From: Homarus americanus
Lineage: Eukaryota; Arthropoda; Malacostraca; Decapoda; Nephropidae
Length of the DNA: 64,000 nt
Assembly (NCBI RefSeq): GCF_018991925.1
Contig: NW_024732415.1
Span: forward strand, 3,302,981 to 3,366,980
Reading direction: 5' to 3'
Shown here one piece after another: positions 10,062 through 20,712 of this stretch. Numbering within the stretch: position 1 is the stretch's first letter; each line of letters starts with the position of its first letter. The position numbers and the translations under genes are program-made. Under the pieces are notes generated by a model. That model was not told where the DNA came from, made no database searches, and worked only from the letters and a program-made list of their open reading frames with translations.

Positions 10062-11069
10062 CTAATTAGCATGGGACAGCGTGAAGAAAGTTGGTGTTTA
10101 ATACAGTAACATTGAAACGTGCGAGATTTGTTTTCGAGTTTCAGTTTTTGTGATGTATCCACTTTAATGTACACGTAATATACTGTACAGTAATCACATT
10201 TTTAGCTCCAGTTTGGCCTAAAACATAGGTAAGTATATTTATGTGCTGCCCTAAACCGCGATTATCTCCTCTAAAAAAAATATATAAAACCACAGAGACC
10301 AAAACAACAACAAAGGTATTATTTTTCCCGCGCAAACACAATCGCGGACGATCCATCACCCAGCCCGACCTCACCCGCCACACATTCTTCGCCAAAGTTT
10401 GACGGGCGAAGCTTTAAAGAGAAAAATATTACCCTCTAATTCGGAATTACTGCATTGCGGTGTAGTAAGACTCTTAACGGGAGACGAACTCAACGTGGGT
10501 CATACAAGTCATAGGTGTACGCATAGCTGAGCATAAGTAGATGGCTCATTAACGGGGCTTAGCGGACTGGGGAATGGTTAAGAAGGAAAAAAAAAAAGTG
10601 CGCGTACGCCTGACTGACCGCATAAGAACTTTTCATTGGCGGAGACGACTGCCAACCAGGAGGCGGCTTCACGCTCTTTACTTCCCAACATCATTTTGAC
10701 GGATGGTCCTTCTCTGCTGCAGTTCTGGCGCAGGAATAGACCCGCTAAAAACGTGAAATGTATATGACACTTATAGGAAATTTTAGGGGGTTTATAATTC
10801 AAGTTGGTTCCCGTTTAACGTCTCCTATATACCGTGTCTCCGGTGGGGTGACCCGAGCAAATATTTTCACTTTCGACACATCTTGGATTTAATGGTCATA
10901 CTCTTAATGGTACGACTTTGTTATGGCTTTACTCATCTTGTTCATTTTATTTTTCGTGATGTTTTTATTAGGGAATATTTTAGTTATCTGCGGAAGTGTT
11001 TGGTGAAAATGTAAAAGTTTTAGTCAAAATTCATGGCATTTTGAAATATGTTATATCCGAAGAGCCATT

Positions 11070-11070
<1 letters not shown>
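10062..11070. other. Gene-free stretch, unremarkable
   Basis: About 1 kb with no supported reading frame or repeat. The short minus-strand frames at 10141-10395 and 10578-10802 show no recognisable domain or start context. Confidence 0.5.

Positions 11071-11071
<1 letters not shown>

Positions 11072-11146
<75 letters not shown>
11072..11146. repeat. (CT)n microsatellite
   Basis: An uninterrupted CT tract of about 75 bases. Confidence 0.95.
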
Positions 11147-11149
<3 letters not shown>

Positions 11150-11331
11150 CTTACCTAAATATATAACGTTGAAAGTAAAATCAAGCGGCTAATATTGCAG
11201 TGTCTTTTAAATCATCTCCAGATTCATACTACAACTTGTCCTCGGTGAGATGTACACAAACTTATACTGTGGGTGACAAACTATTTCCTGGTCACATTAT
11301 AACTTATTCACTTTGGATATGATAGATTATG

Positions 11332-11370
11332 GTTAGGTTAGGTTAGGTTATATTAGGTCATATTAGGTGA
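11332..11370. repeat. TTAGG-type interstitial repeats
   Basis: GGTTA units in tandem grading into TATTAGGTCA variants. Confidence 0.75.
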
Positions 11371-11647
11371 GGTTGATTATTTACAGTTTTGAGAATCATT
11401 GCTACATTATTATAATTATCTTGTGAATATCTGTATACATATCAGTTCGCCCTCGGAATATATATTTTCTGCTTTACTCGTTGAAAGATATTTGTACTTA
11501 GTTTCTATATTTAGTAAATAGTTGAGGCTACAGTAAAGGTGAACAGAGTACATATACCTGGATCTAATTAAGATAAACCTGTGGCTTTGAACTTTTTCTA
11601 CCATCGTATTCCATCCATCCATTTCAGAGTCAATTAACATGAAATAC

Positions 11648-11650
<3 letters not shown>

Positions 11651-11692
<42 letters not shown>
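11651..11692. repeat. (CT)n microsatellite
   Basis: A CT tract of about 40 bases. Confidence 0.95.
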
Positions 11693-11695
<3 letters not shown>

Positions 11696-11898
11696 AACAC
11701 TACCGTATCATTAAGCGGATTTACCTGCTATATATAAATATACACCTGACGCTAATCTAATTATACTGGTCTACCTGAACACTTTTTCTCTGAAGTATTT
11801 CAAACTTGTCACGTAAGAGATACGTGTGCCCTTCTTGTTCATAGATCTCTTCTGATACCCAAGATTAAGTAGGGTCACCTGTAGCGAGTTGTAGGTAG

Positions 11899-11899
<1 letters not shown>

Positions 11900-11989
<90 letters not shown>

Positions 11990-12010
11990 TCTCTCTCTCT
12001 CTCTCTCTCA
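11900..12010. repeat. (CT)n microsatellite
   Basis: A CT tract of about 110 bases with one GCT interruption near 11988. Confidence 0.95.
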
Positions 12011-12124
12011 GCAGACAGGTCAGATTATATTATTATTATTCTAGAAAAAATCTGCTTGGAAAACGGGGAGAAGAAGGGAGGAAGTTAAGACAGAAGAAGA
12101 GAGGGAAGGGAGAATAATTCTGAA

Positions 12125-12291
12125 TACAAAACAGTCGTGTGAAAGAAAGAAAGAATGAAAGAAAGGAAAGAGAGAGAGAGAGAGAGAAGAAGAAGAAAGA
12201 AGAGAGAAAGAATTGAAAATTATTGAAATGAACACGAGAGAGAATCAGAGAGGAAAGAAAGACATAAGCAATTAAAAGGACAGACGAATAA

Positions 12292-12322
<31 letters not shown>

Positions 12323-12460
12323 TACATACAGACAAACAGACAAACATATAACTACCTCAATAGTTTTTCTCCGACTTGACGATAAGGCATAGTAACTAAA
12401 ACCCCTTACCCATAAATAAATAAATAAATAAATGAATAAATAAATGAATAAATAAATAAA
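12125..12460. repeat. GAAA/GA, GACA and TAAA tracts
   Basis: A/G-rich tract with AGAAAGAAAGAATGAAAGAA at about 12138-12215, GACA at about 12292-12322, and TAAA/TGAA at about 12412-12460. Confidence 0.85.
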
Positions 12461-12654
12461 AAAACAATAGCTGCACCTGACGGACAAATCATAACTCATA
12501 CAGGAAATATCCAAACGTGTGTGTATATATATAGAGACTACCATCGTGTACTGTACCTGAGTATCACATGTCATGGCTAGACGATGAATATTAAGCGAGA
12601 CACGACGTTTGTAGGATAGGCTTGGAGTATGGCTGGGATTACATGGAAATTAGT

Positions 12655-12885
12655 CACCCTAACCTAACCTAACGTAACTTTAACCCAGCCTAACCTCGCT
12701 TAACCTTAACCTAACCCAACCTAACCTAACCTAACCTAACCTTAACCTAACCCAACCTAACCTAACCTAACCTAACGTAACTTTAACCCAGCCTAACCTC
12801 GCCTAACCTTAACCTAACCTAACCTAACGTAACTTTAACCCAGCTTAACCTTAACCTAACCCAACCTAACCTAACCTAACCTAAT
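12655..12885. repeat. Interstitial CCTAA array with higher-order structure
   Basis: About 230 bases made of AACCT units with regular variants. Blocks of canonical AACCTAACCT alternate with a variant block reading AACGTAACTTTAACCCAGCC, and that variant block occurs three times (about 12671, 12774 and 12827). This gives a higher-order period of roughly 50-105 bases. The C-rich strand runs 5' to 3' on the plus strand. It is internal and variant-rich, so it is not a terminal telomere. Confidence 0.85.
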
Positions 12886-13089
12886 AGAATCAATATGTTT
12901 GACACCAACTAACGTGAGGTCTACGAAAATCTAATAACAAAACAGAGAGAAACAACAAATACAACAACAACAACAACAACAACAATAACAATTCAGATCA
13001 AACTTTCATTGAAGTTATAATATCTAAGATGTATTTTTTTTTATATGCAAGGACCAAAAAGTTTTAATCGCGTAGTACACACATTAAAC

Positions 13090-13400
13090 TTTCTTGTTGT
13101 TGTCGTTGTTATTGGTGTTGTTGTTGTAGTTCTTATTGGTGTTGTCATTTTTGTTATAGTTGTTGTTGTCGTTGTTATTGTTGTTATTGTCGTTGTTATT
13201 TTTGATGTTATTGTTGTTGTTATTGTTGTTATTGTCGTTGTTATTTTTGATGTTATTGTTGTTGTTATTGTTGTTATTGTTATTGTTGTTATTGTCGTTA
13301 TTTTTGTTGTTATTGTTGTTGTTATTGGTGTTGTTATTGTTGTCGTTATGATTGTTGTTTTCGTTGTTATTGTTGTTCTTTTTCTTCTCTTCCTGTTATT
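13090..13400. repeat. GTTGTTATT trinucleotide-type repeat
   Basis: GTT/ATT/GTC triplets for about 300 bases with two near-identical subblocks (about 13165-13215 and 13216-13265). The Val/Ile-rich and Thr-rich frames over it are artefacts. Confidence 0.9.
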
Positions 13401-13514
13401 ATTGTCGTTAATTTTCTTCTTTTTTTCGGTCACTTTCTACTTCTTCTTTCCATTTTCCCCTCTAGTTATTGTTCACTTTCTCTGTCCTTCCTTTTGGTGT
13501 TGTCGTTTTGCTTG

Positions 13515-13970
13515 TTCGTCAGTCAGTTAGTCAACCAATCAGTCAGCCAGTTAGTTTAGTCAGTCAACCAGTCAGTTAGTCAGTCAGTCAGTCATTCAAT
13601 TAGTCAACCAACCAGTCAGTCAGTCAGCTAGTCAACCAACCAGTTAGTCAGTTAGTTAGTCAGTCAGTCAGTCAGTCAGTCAGTTAGTCAACCAACCAGT
13701 CAGTCAGTCAGTCAGCTAGTCAACCAACCAGTTAGTCAGTCAGTCAGCTAGTCAACCAACCAGTTAGTCAGTTAGTTAGTCAGTCAGTCAGACAGTCAGT
13801 CAGTTAGTCAACCAACCAGTCAGTCAGTTAGTCAACCAACCAGTCAGTCAGTCAGTCAGCTAGTCAACCAACCAGTTAGTCAGTCAGTCAGTCAGTCATT
13901 CAGCTAGTCAACCAACCAGTTAGTTAGTCAGGTAATCAGTCAGTGAGTCAGTCAACCAGTCAGACAGTCA
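13515..13970. repeat. CAGT tetranucleotide array with higher-order units
   Basis: About 450 bases of (AGTC)n in which AGTCAACCAACCAGT blocks recur about every 50-70 bases, at about 13605, 13629, 13687, 13721, 13749, 13807, 13831, 13864 and 13907. The variant spacing shows that several-unit blocks were copied together. Confidence 0.9.
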
Positions 13971-14272
13971 GGTTACACAATCACACAGTTATCCAGACAT
14001 CGGGTGAAAACAATAACAAATGAATCTCAGGGAATCGGAAGACAAGGGTTCGTATCCCAGCCATGACGTTCTCATAACAGCTTCATAATGCCACGGGGGA
14101 ATTTATCGGTATTCTATCTCATGTCGTGGATATTTCTTCCCTGGGAGAGAGAGAGGAAGAGTTTTACCGCCACGGAGATATGTCATATGACTTATTTTAT
14201 TGTGTTTTTGGAGGGACGAATTCTCAGCCCCGTGGTGTGTGTGGGTGGGATACATGTGGGGGCTTGGGGGGG

Positions 14273-14275
<3 letters not shown>

Positions 14276-14308
<33 letters not shown>
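14276..14308. repeat. (GT)n microsatellite
   Basis: A GT tract of about 32 bases after a G-rich lead-in. Confidence 0.95.
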
Positions 14309-14309
<1 letters not shown>

Positions 14310-14509
14310 AGATTTATACCAGTATCTCTCAAAGGTCCGGTAAGCGTGGCCAGTAGTCTGAATTCTGGATTTACGACAAATGTATGTTAATTTTTTTTCC
14401 TCTCGTATCTAGGAGAAAGAGAAAGCATCTCTCACTCCCAACTTTGCGTCGTGGCTTGTGTGAGTAAGTCAAATGTGTTCTGACACTTCCATTTGTGGAG
14501 AAAATTCAA

Positions 14510-14775
14510 TATTCGAACTCATGGGAATACTTCTTGGTGTCGTAGGTAGTTAGTTACTAGCTGTCATTCGGATCAAGAAAATAACTTGACTTAGGAGGTT
14601 TTGAGAATACATCTTTGTGCCCTATCAAACATGAGCGGGTTTAAATTCTCTCTTTTATGGGGAAAAACCTAACGTACGAGCTTTTGAGAATTCGTATCAA
14701 ACGTGACCGGGTCTGAATTTACCCTATTAAGAGAAGAAAAACTTCACTCACAAGCGCTTAAGAATGGCGTCCACC
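14510..14775. repeat. Degenerate repeat of about 80-95 bp carrying TTTTGAGAAT
   Basis: Two or three diverged units contain TTTTGAGAAT (14599-14608 and 14682-14691) and CTTAAGAATGGCG (about 14757), each followed by TATCAAAC(A/G)TGA(G/C)CGGGT-like text. Related words occur at scattered sites elsewhere in the window, suggesting a dispersed family. Confidence 0.5.
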
Positions 14776-14870
14776 TGGTTCGATCGTACGAGGCTTCGAT
14801 TCATGAGCACAACAGCTGGAGGTGAAGTCAGTTGGCTCTCACCACCAGCTGTGAGGGGAGACTGGTTAGG

Positions 14871-14872
<2 letters not shown>

Positions 14873-14928
<56 letters not shown>

Positions 14929-14957
14929 CTTAAACCACACACACACACACACACACT
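14873..14957. repeat. (GA)n then (CA)n
   Basis: GA at about 14873-14923 and CA at about 14936-14956, with a short spacer. Confidence 0.95.
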
Positions 14958-15074
14958 CCAATAGACATACACACAGTCAGACATACTCACGGGGAATGTA
15001 GGAAATGTAAGTTATGTTAAGTACAAGTTGGGCGACGAAACGGAAATCCCTTAAATAATATAGAGTGACGGGCG

Positions 15075-15310
15075 TGACGAGGAAGGTGGGGGGGGAGGGA
15101 GGGAGAGGCTAGTGGGGGAAGTGGAGAGGTGAAGTGGAGGAGAGTGAGAGGAGGGAAAGAGGGTTAAGAGGGGGTAAGGAGGGGAGGAGGTTGAAGAGGA
15201 GAGGGAGGGAGGGAGGGGGGGTGATGAGGAGAGGGGAGGATGGGAAAAGAGGGTGACGAGGAGAGAGAGAGAGGGGGGAAGAAGCATGTAGAAGAAGAAA
15301 GGAGGGGGAG
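15075..15310. repeat. G/A-rich polypurine tract
   Basis: About 235 bases almost purely G and A on the plus strand, without an exact repeat unit. The Ser/Pro/Leu-rich minus-strand frames are a compositional by-product. Confidence 0.85.
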
Positions 15311-15542
15311 GTGAGACACAAAAATAAAGAGATGCACGAGAGAGATGACACGTAATACAATAATGTCCTACAGATGGAAATGACTTGCTTCTATATAATT
15401 ATCCCTCATTAAGACACTGTCGGTATTCTGACGCACTAAAAAGCTGCGGGAGTGAGGAGAGTGTAGTAGGCACTTGACCCGGGGGTGCGGTGGGGAGGTC
15501 GTGGTGTGATAGGGTCAAAGGTGGCGAAGGAGATAAATACTC

Positions 15543-15642
15543 TCAATCAGTCAGTCAGTCAGTCAGTCGGTCAGTCAGTCAGTCAGTCAGTCGGTCAGTC
15601 AGTCAGTCGGTCAGTCAGTCAATCGGTCAGTCAGTCAGTCGT
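15543..15642. repeat. (CAGT)n with CGGT variants
   Basis: About 25 tetranucleotide units; CGGT variants recur every 16-24 bases. Confidence 0.9.
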
Positions 15643-15712
15643 CATTTCTCAATAGAGTCATTTCTGTCCTGTCTATGAGTAAGAAATTTAGGGACATAAC
15701 ACAATATAACCC

Positions 15713-15718
<6 letters not shown>

Positions 15719-15770
<52 letters not shown>
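15719..15770. repeat. (GA)n microsatellite
   Basis: A GA tract of about 52 bases. Confidence 0.95.
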
Positions 15771-15773
<3 letters not shown>

Positions 15774-16014
15774 TACCACCACCACAAACAACAACAACAA
15801 TAAAAACATCAAACCGACACCACCAAAACACGTAACACTTACCATACAAAAACACGAAATACAAAAACAACAAAATATAACAAAAACAGAAGTGCCGGCA
15901 ATCCCTCCTGTGCCCACCGAATATTTAGTGGACCAAGTTTACGAAAAATACTTCTTTTATGTCTCCTAAGATACCTACCTACAGTACCTACCTTGGCCTG
16001 TGGGCTGAGGGAGG

Positions 16015-16161
16015 GTCTATGACTCTATGGGCTGAAGGAGAGAAGGAAGGAGGAGGACCTATGGGCTGAAGAAGGGAGGGAGGGAAGGAGGACTTGTGGG
16101 CCAAGGATGAGGAGGGGGTGAAAGGGGAGGAGAGAGGGAAAAATATGTGAGCTAAGGAAAT

Positions 16162-16206
<45 letters not shown>

Positions 16207-16425
16207 GAGAGAATAAACAGGTAGAAGGTGGAAGGTATGAGGATGAAATAGAATGTAAGATGAGGAAAAGAAGAGGGAGGAAAATTGAACAAATGGAGAA
16301 TGGGGATAAGGAACAAAAGACGAATATAAAGGTGCAACAGATGAAAAGGGGAGAGAGATGAAGGAAAGTTGAGGAAGAGGAGAATATAAAGGTGGAAGAG
16401 GAGGAGGAGGAAGGGATGTTTTTAT
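16015..16425. repeat. A/G-rich tract with pure (GA)n core
   Basis: About 400 purine-biased bases with GGGCTGA(A/G)G(G/A)AG words at the left and a pure GA stretch at about 16165-16212. Confidence 0.85.
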
Positions 16426-16477
16426 TCAAAAGACTGAATTTTATTTCGAAGCAATTTGGTTATGAGATTCCTACTGG

Positions 16478-16479
16478 TG

Positions 16480-16513
<34 letters not shown>
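16478..16513. repeat. (CT)n microsatellite
   Basis: A CT tract of about 35 bases flanked by CTTT variants. Confidence 0.9.
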
Positions 16514-16661
16514 TTTTCTTTGTGTCTCTTTAGGTTTATCTCGGTAATATTGGTTGATATAGGTTTAAATATAATTATATTGGCTATATTAATTGACATG
16601 GGTTTAATGCTATTTTGTTTTTTTCTAGTTTATTCAGGTTTATATATAAGTTTTACAGCTT

Positions 16662-16663
<2 letters not shown>

Positions 16664-16743
<80 letters not shown>
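16664..16743. repeat. (GA)n then (GT)n
   Basis: GA at 16664-16701 directly abutting GT at 16701-16742. Confidence 0.95.
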
Positions 16744-16746
<3 letters not shown>

Positions 16747-17059
16747 AATTTTTTTACAATACATATGAGAAAGAAATAAAGTGGTAAAAATAGAGAATTG
16801 TATTAGAGTAAGATGGACCAACTCTGTTTTGTTTTTGTGTTTTTCATTCATGGAAAAGCCTCACTTGGTCTAAATGGTTACCTGCTTCAGTGTATTGCCC
16901 GTGCGTGTGTGTGACTTGACCAACACCTTCAATATGTTTATAAGACGAATAATCTTGAGCTACACCTTTTGTTTGTTTTGTTTTTAGTTTATATCTGATT
17001 TTTTTTCTTTTCGACTCAGATAGAGAAAATAATTATATGTTGTGTCAATGTACAGGATA

Positions 17060-17290
17060 TTTAGATAGTCCTTTGTTGTTTGTGTTTACAGAGTTTTTGG
17101 TTATGTGTGTTAACAGAGTTTTTTTATTGTGTTTACATAATTCATAGTTGTTTGTGTTTACAGTTGCTTAGTATTTGTTCACAAAGTCCCTTGATTTTTA
17201 TATATATATAGTCACTTAATACTTATGCTAACATTGCTCCTTGATATTTGTGTATACATTATCCATTGATATATTTCATAACTCTGTACT
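17060..17290. repeat. Degenerate repeat of about 35 bp with TTTGTGTTTACAGAGT core
   Basis: The words TTGTTTGTGTTTACAGAGT, TATGTGTGTTAACAGAGT, TTGTTTGTGTTTACAGTTG, TATTTGTTCACAAAGT, TATGCTAACATTG and TTTGTGTATACATT follow one another about every 30-38 bases, six or seven diverged units in all. Confidence 0.55.
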
Positions 17291-18270
17291 TAGTGAAGAT
17301 TCGTTGACTCTTGAAAAAGCTACGTATATAATCTAATGAAAAAATTAAAATATACTCCAAAAATGACCGACTCGCAGATTTCCCCAGACTATCCCATATG
17401 CTCAGCGTCGCTCAGGTAAACAAACATACGCAGTATCTATAAACACCAGAAACCCCCACTAGTCTGGCTACTTGGCAATAGACGTAAGTATCCCGACCGC
17501 CGCTATCAGAGGAGCATCGTCCTAATGGCTTTTGGATGAGAAGTGTAAGTGTTGGGTCTGCTTTTGTTACGATTATGCGGATCCGTGTCTTCTCTGGCTT
17601 TTGTCTTTTGTTTCTCGAGGGAATAATTGTCCCGGTGTAAAAGAAAAGGAAAAAGGAAAGAATGGATTGGAGACGTAGACAAATGGGAAGAAAAAGACAA
17701 CATTATCTAAAAACAGACAAAATTACGAAGGAATATTAACTACAAGTATAAGTAGAAGAATTTAAGACAATACATAGGTGAAAAACTTACAAGAAAAACG
17801 AAGACAATCTTGTTCATATTCAACCAATTATCAAAGTTTCTCACTCAACTTGTTCCTCTCGTGATTGGAGAGAAGAGAACACTTGCCGGTAGGGTCTTAG
17901 TGTAATTTCGACGTCATATATATCAACTGGTTTTTGTACTGTAGTTTCAGGGAGAGATTGAGGGATTCTGACGTCACCAGTCTGGGGAATACTTACGAGT
18001 CTTTGAGAATGTATCGTAGCGTCGTAACCTCAGATACTTAAGTAGATTCTCTGACATAACCAGTTAAGATCAAATTTTAACTTAAGAGGAATATTTAACA
18101 TACAAAATTATGAGAATTGGAGATGAGAATAAGTGTATAACATGTTCTTTAGACGTGAGAATTAATATTAGTGTTATCCGGAGGTGGTAAAATAATAAAG
18201 TATTGGACACAAAAATAAGAATGGTAATGGCTTGACAGGTTACTTGGGGGGAAGATAATTACAAACTGTA
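17291..18270. other. Gene-free stretch
   Basis: No supported frame. It contains one TTTGAGAAT dispersed motif (18002-18010) and two related TGACGTCA-like sites (CGACGTCATA near 17909 and TGACGTCACC near 17971), too few to call regulatory elements. Confidence 0.4.
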
Positions 18271-19620
18271 GCGGCACACACACACACACACACGTACACA
18301 GAACAAAGCAGCGGATTCCTCATGATCTAATTTACCAAATGGGTTTGAACAAGGTCGAGCCAGTCGGGAATGCATTACACATTATATAGAACACGACTGG
18401 TAGAGGACTCACAGCTAATTTTGTTTTAAGACTCTTAGTGGGTATTACGTTTATAGATCCAAACAGATAACCACTTTTCCAATTTCGATACAGATGATTG
18501 TTCTAATGTTATTTTGATATGTTTTTTGTGTAGGTTAAATATTTAAGAACATAATTTCCAGTTAGAAAAAAATAATGTTATGGTAGAGATTTAAATATAA
18601 CTCTATTTTAAAATTATTTATATGATGTTAAATACTCAGGATAAAAAAAATAGTTTCAAACAAGAGAACTTCTACAAAAGAAAAAAAATCAGTTTGATTC
18701 CGATTTAATCCTTCGTCTTGGACATTTTATTTATTTCTGGACACACACACACACACACACATAGCTGATTGTTTTTATTTGAGATTCCTAAATATTTCTC
18801 ATCCACTAAAATCCATATCATTTGGGAACGTAATGTTTTGTGTAAATGTTTTCTAATGTTAATAGAAAGACGTGACATGATCCTGAGAGTTACCAGTTAT
18901 AACGTGATCCGTCAGTGGCTACTCTGTCACGCCATGACACTCACTGTGGAGGAACGTTCTTCCATAGTGAGATAGATGTTTAAATAGATATTCAATAAAA
19001 GCATCATACTAACTTACAGTTGGCTTAATATGGTTATAGGCAATGCAGTAATACGTAGACAACGTAGGTATACAGTGTACACAGGCGGTGCAGGTATACA
19101 AGCAAGTGACCTAGATAGTGCGGGTATACAAACAGTGGTATACAATAACACAATAGGTAACAAAACCATCATAGGTGTATTTCTAGTCAACGCGTTATTG
19201 TCTAAATGGTTGAAGGAATGAAATTGGTGTAAGTGAAGACAAATAAGATTGATAAATCATAAAGACTATGAATTAATATTAGATGTGGGGGAAATCTTTA
19301 TACTTTAGTTGGTTTATGTTTAATGAAGAATAATATTGGTGGATAAAATACACAATAAAAATCAATGGAAAAGGAAATTGAGATATTATATAAGAAACGA
19401 ATAATTAATTTGAAAGATAATCTAAAGCAAACTGAATGAATAAGATGAAATAATGTAGCTATTCATAGAAAGTAATCAAAGTTAGACAAGAATAAAGATT
19501 AAATGGTAATTATAATAGAAACAATAAATCAGATATAGAAGAGATAAGATAGATGGTTAGATACAGAAATAGATACATCCTAAAGCTTTATTTCTCAATC
19601 AACCAGTCAGTCATACGATC
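18271..19620. other. AT-rich gene-free stretch
   Basis: Short CA tracts at about 18273-18296 and 18740-18762. At 19030-19150 a degenerate unit of about 25 bases around GGTATACA recurs four or five times. The small plus-strand frames here show no recognisable protein family. Confidence 0.45.
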
Positions 19621-19629
19621 AATCACCCC

Positions 19630-19770
19630 TTTGGAAAGTTACTCATTTAATCAGTTATTGATTCAGTCAGTCAACCAATCGGTGAGTCAGTCAGTCAGTC
19701 AAACAATCGGTCAGTTAGTCATTCAATAAACCAATGAGTCACTCAGTAAGTTAGTCAGTCAGTCAGAATC
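19630..19770. repeat. Degenerate CAGT repeats
   Basis: CAGT/CAAC tetranucleotides of the same type as 13515-13970 but shorter and more decayed. Confidence 0.8.
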
Positions 19771-19887
19771 AGCATACAGAGAGCTAACTGAGGCAGGTAA
19801 GACTACATATGACCAGGTAAACACTGAGAAGAATTGAGCCTCAACCTGTGTACTTAATTACTGAGTGCTTATGAAGACCCCTCTCTC

Positions 19888-20008
<121 letters not shown>

Positions 20009-20088
20009 CATGTAAATCCACAATGAAAACGTGGATAAGATAAATCTTGATAAAATCACACGGGAAAATGGAAACAACGGAGTACCTT

Positions 20089-20118
20089 AGCTTTCGTCTT
20101 TATTCAAGACATCTTCAG
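20089..20118 (-). other. Hammerhead-ribozyme-like motif
   Basis: Read on the minus strand, the segment has CTGAAGA (consensus CTGANGA), one extra T, a stem of five base pairs (GTCTT with AAGAC) closed by a GAATA loop, then GAAA. This is the order of the hammerhead catalytic core around helix II. Helices I and III and the cleavage-site UH cannot be completed convincingly, so it is probably a decayed ribozyme. Penelope-like elements are known to carry hammerheads in their terminal repeats, which fits its position. Confidence 0.5.
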
Positions 20119-20328
20119 AGGCAACTGGATTACATGGACAGAGAGAGGCTTAAATATACAGGGTGACCTTAAAAACATGAGGTCAGGTCATAATGATGAC
20201 ATCCACTAATCCCCACACCAACACACACGTAGAGGAGCTTAAGAGAAGGGTGGTGACGTGACTAGCCAGGTCAGGTCAGAAAAAAGGGACCCACAAAATA
20301 ACTATCATACATATAGATCAAAGGTTTT

Positions 20329-20640
20329 CAAAGCATTTTTAACCTTGGGCCACTGACAAATAAATTTATGTAACATATTATCAGTTTTGAACTGACCATC
20401 ACTAAGGTTTATTGATTTTAATTCCTAAATCAAACTAGCTTCAACCAGAAGTCTTTCTGTGACACAAGATGATTTGAATACTTCTAAGCTTTTTTCCCAA
20501 GCAATGGGGTGATTATTATTCCTAACATGAACGAATAAGGCACTGCTTTCAGATGCAGTTCTGATATTATACTTATGTTGTTTGATTCTGAGCTGCAGTG
20601 TTTTTCCTGTCTGACCTACATAATTACAATTACATTTGCT
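20329..20640 (-). pseudogene. GIY-YIG endonuclease domain of a Penelope-like element (broken)
   Basis: The minus-strand frame reads CSKCNCNYVGQTG, then RIKQH about 10 residues later, an isolated His in FVHVRNNNHPI, and an ERLLVEA segment. This is the usual order of a Penelope GIY-YIG nuclease: a cysteine-rich knuckle, the YIG half-motif (here YVG), the catalytic Arg helix, and the Glu helix. An in-frame TAG at 20425-20427 interrupts it. The same frame then continues with a typical C-terminal NLSDGQF segment until a second stop at 20329-20331. In a live element this enzyme nicks target DNA for priming. Here the N-terminal reverse transcriptase is missing and the domain is interrupted, so it is a relic. 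Confidence 0.7.
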
Positions 20641-20712
20641 ACATAAGAACATAAGAACATAAGAAAGTGGGATACTGCAGGAGGCCGACTGGCCCATACA
20701 GGGCAGATCCCT

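Noticed and set aside
12655..12885. Chromosome end
   Set aside because: CCTAA repeats are short, variant-rich and flanked by ordinary sequence on both sides.
14036..14066. tRNA B-box-like GGGTTCGTATCCC
   Set aside because: It deviates from GGTTCGANNCC at a key position and no A-box or cloverleaf is found around it.
18769..19221. Two small plus-strand frames (68 and 63 codons)
   Set aside because: No recognisable domain, ordinary length for AT-rich non-coding DNA, no start or splice context.
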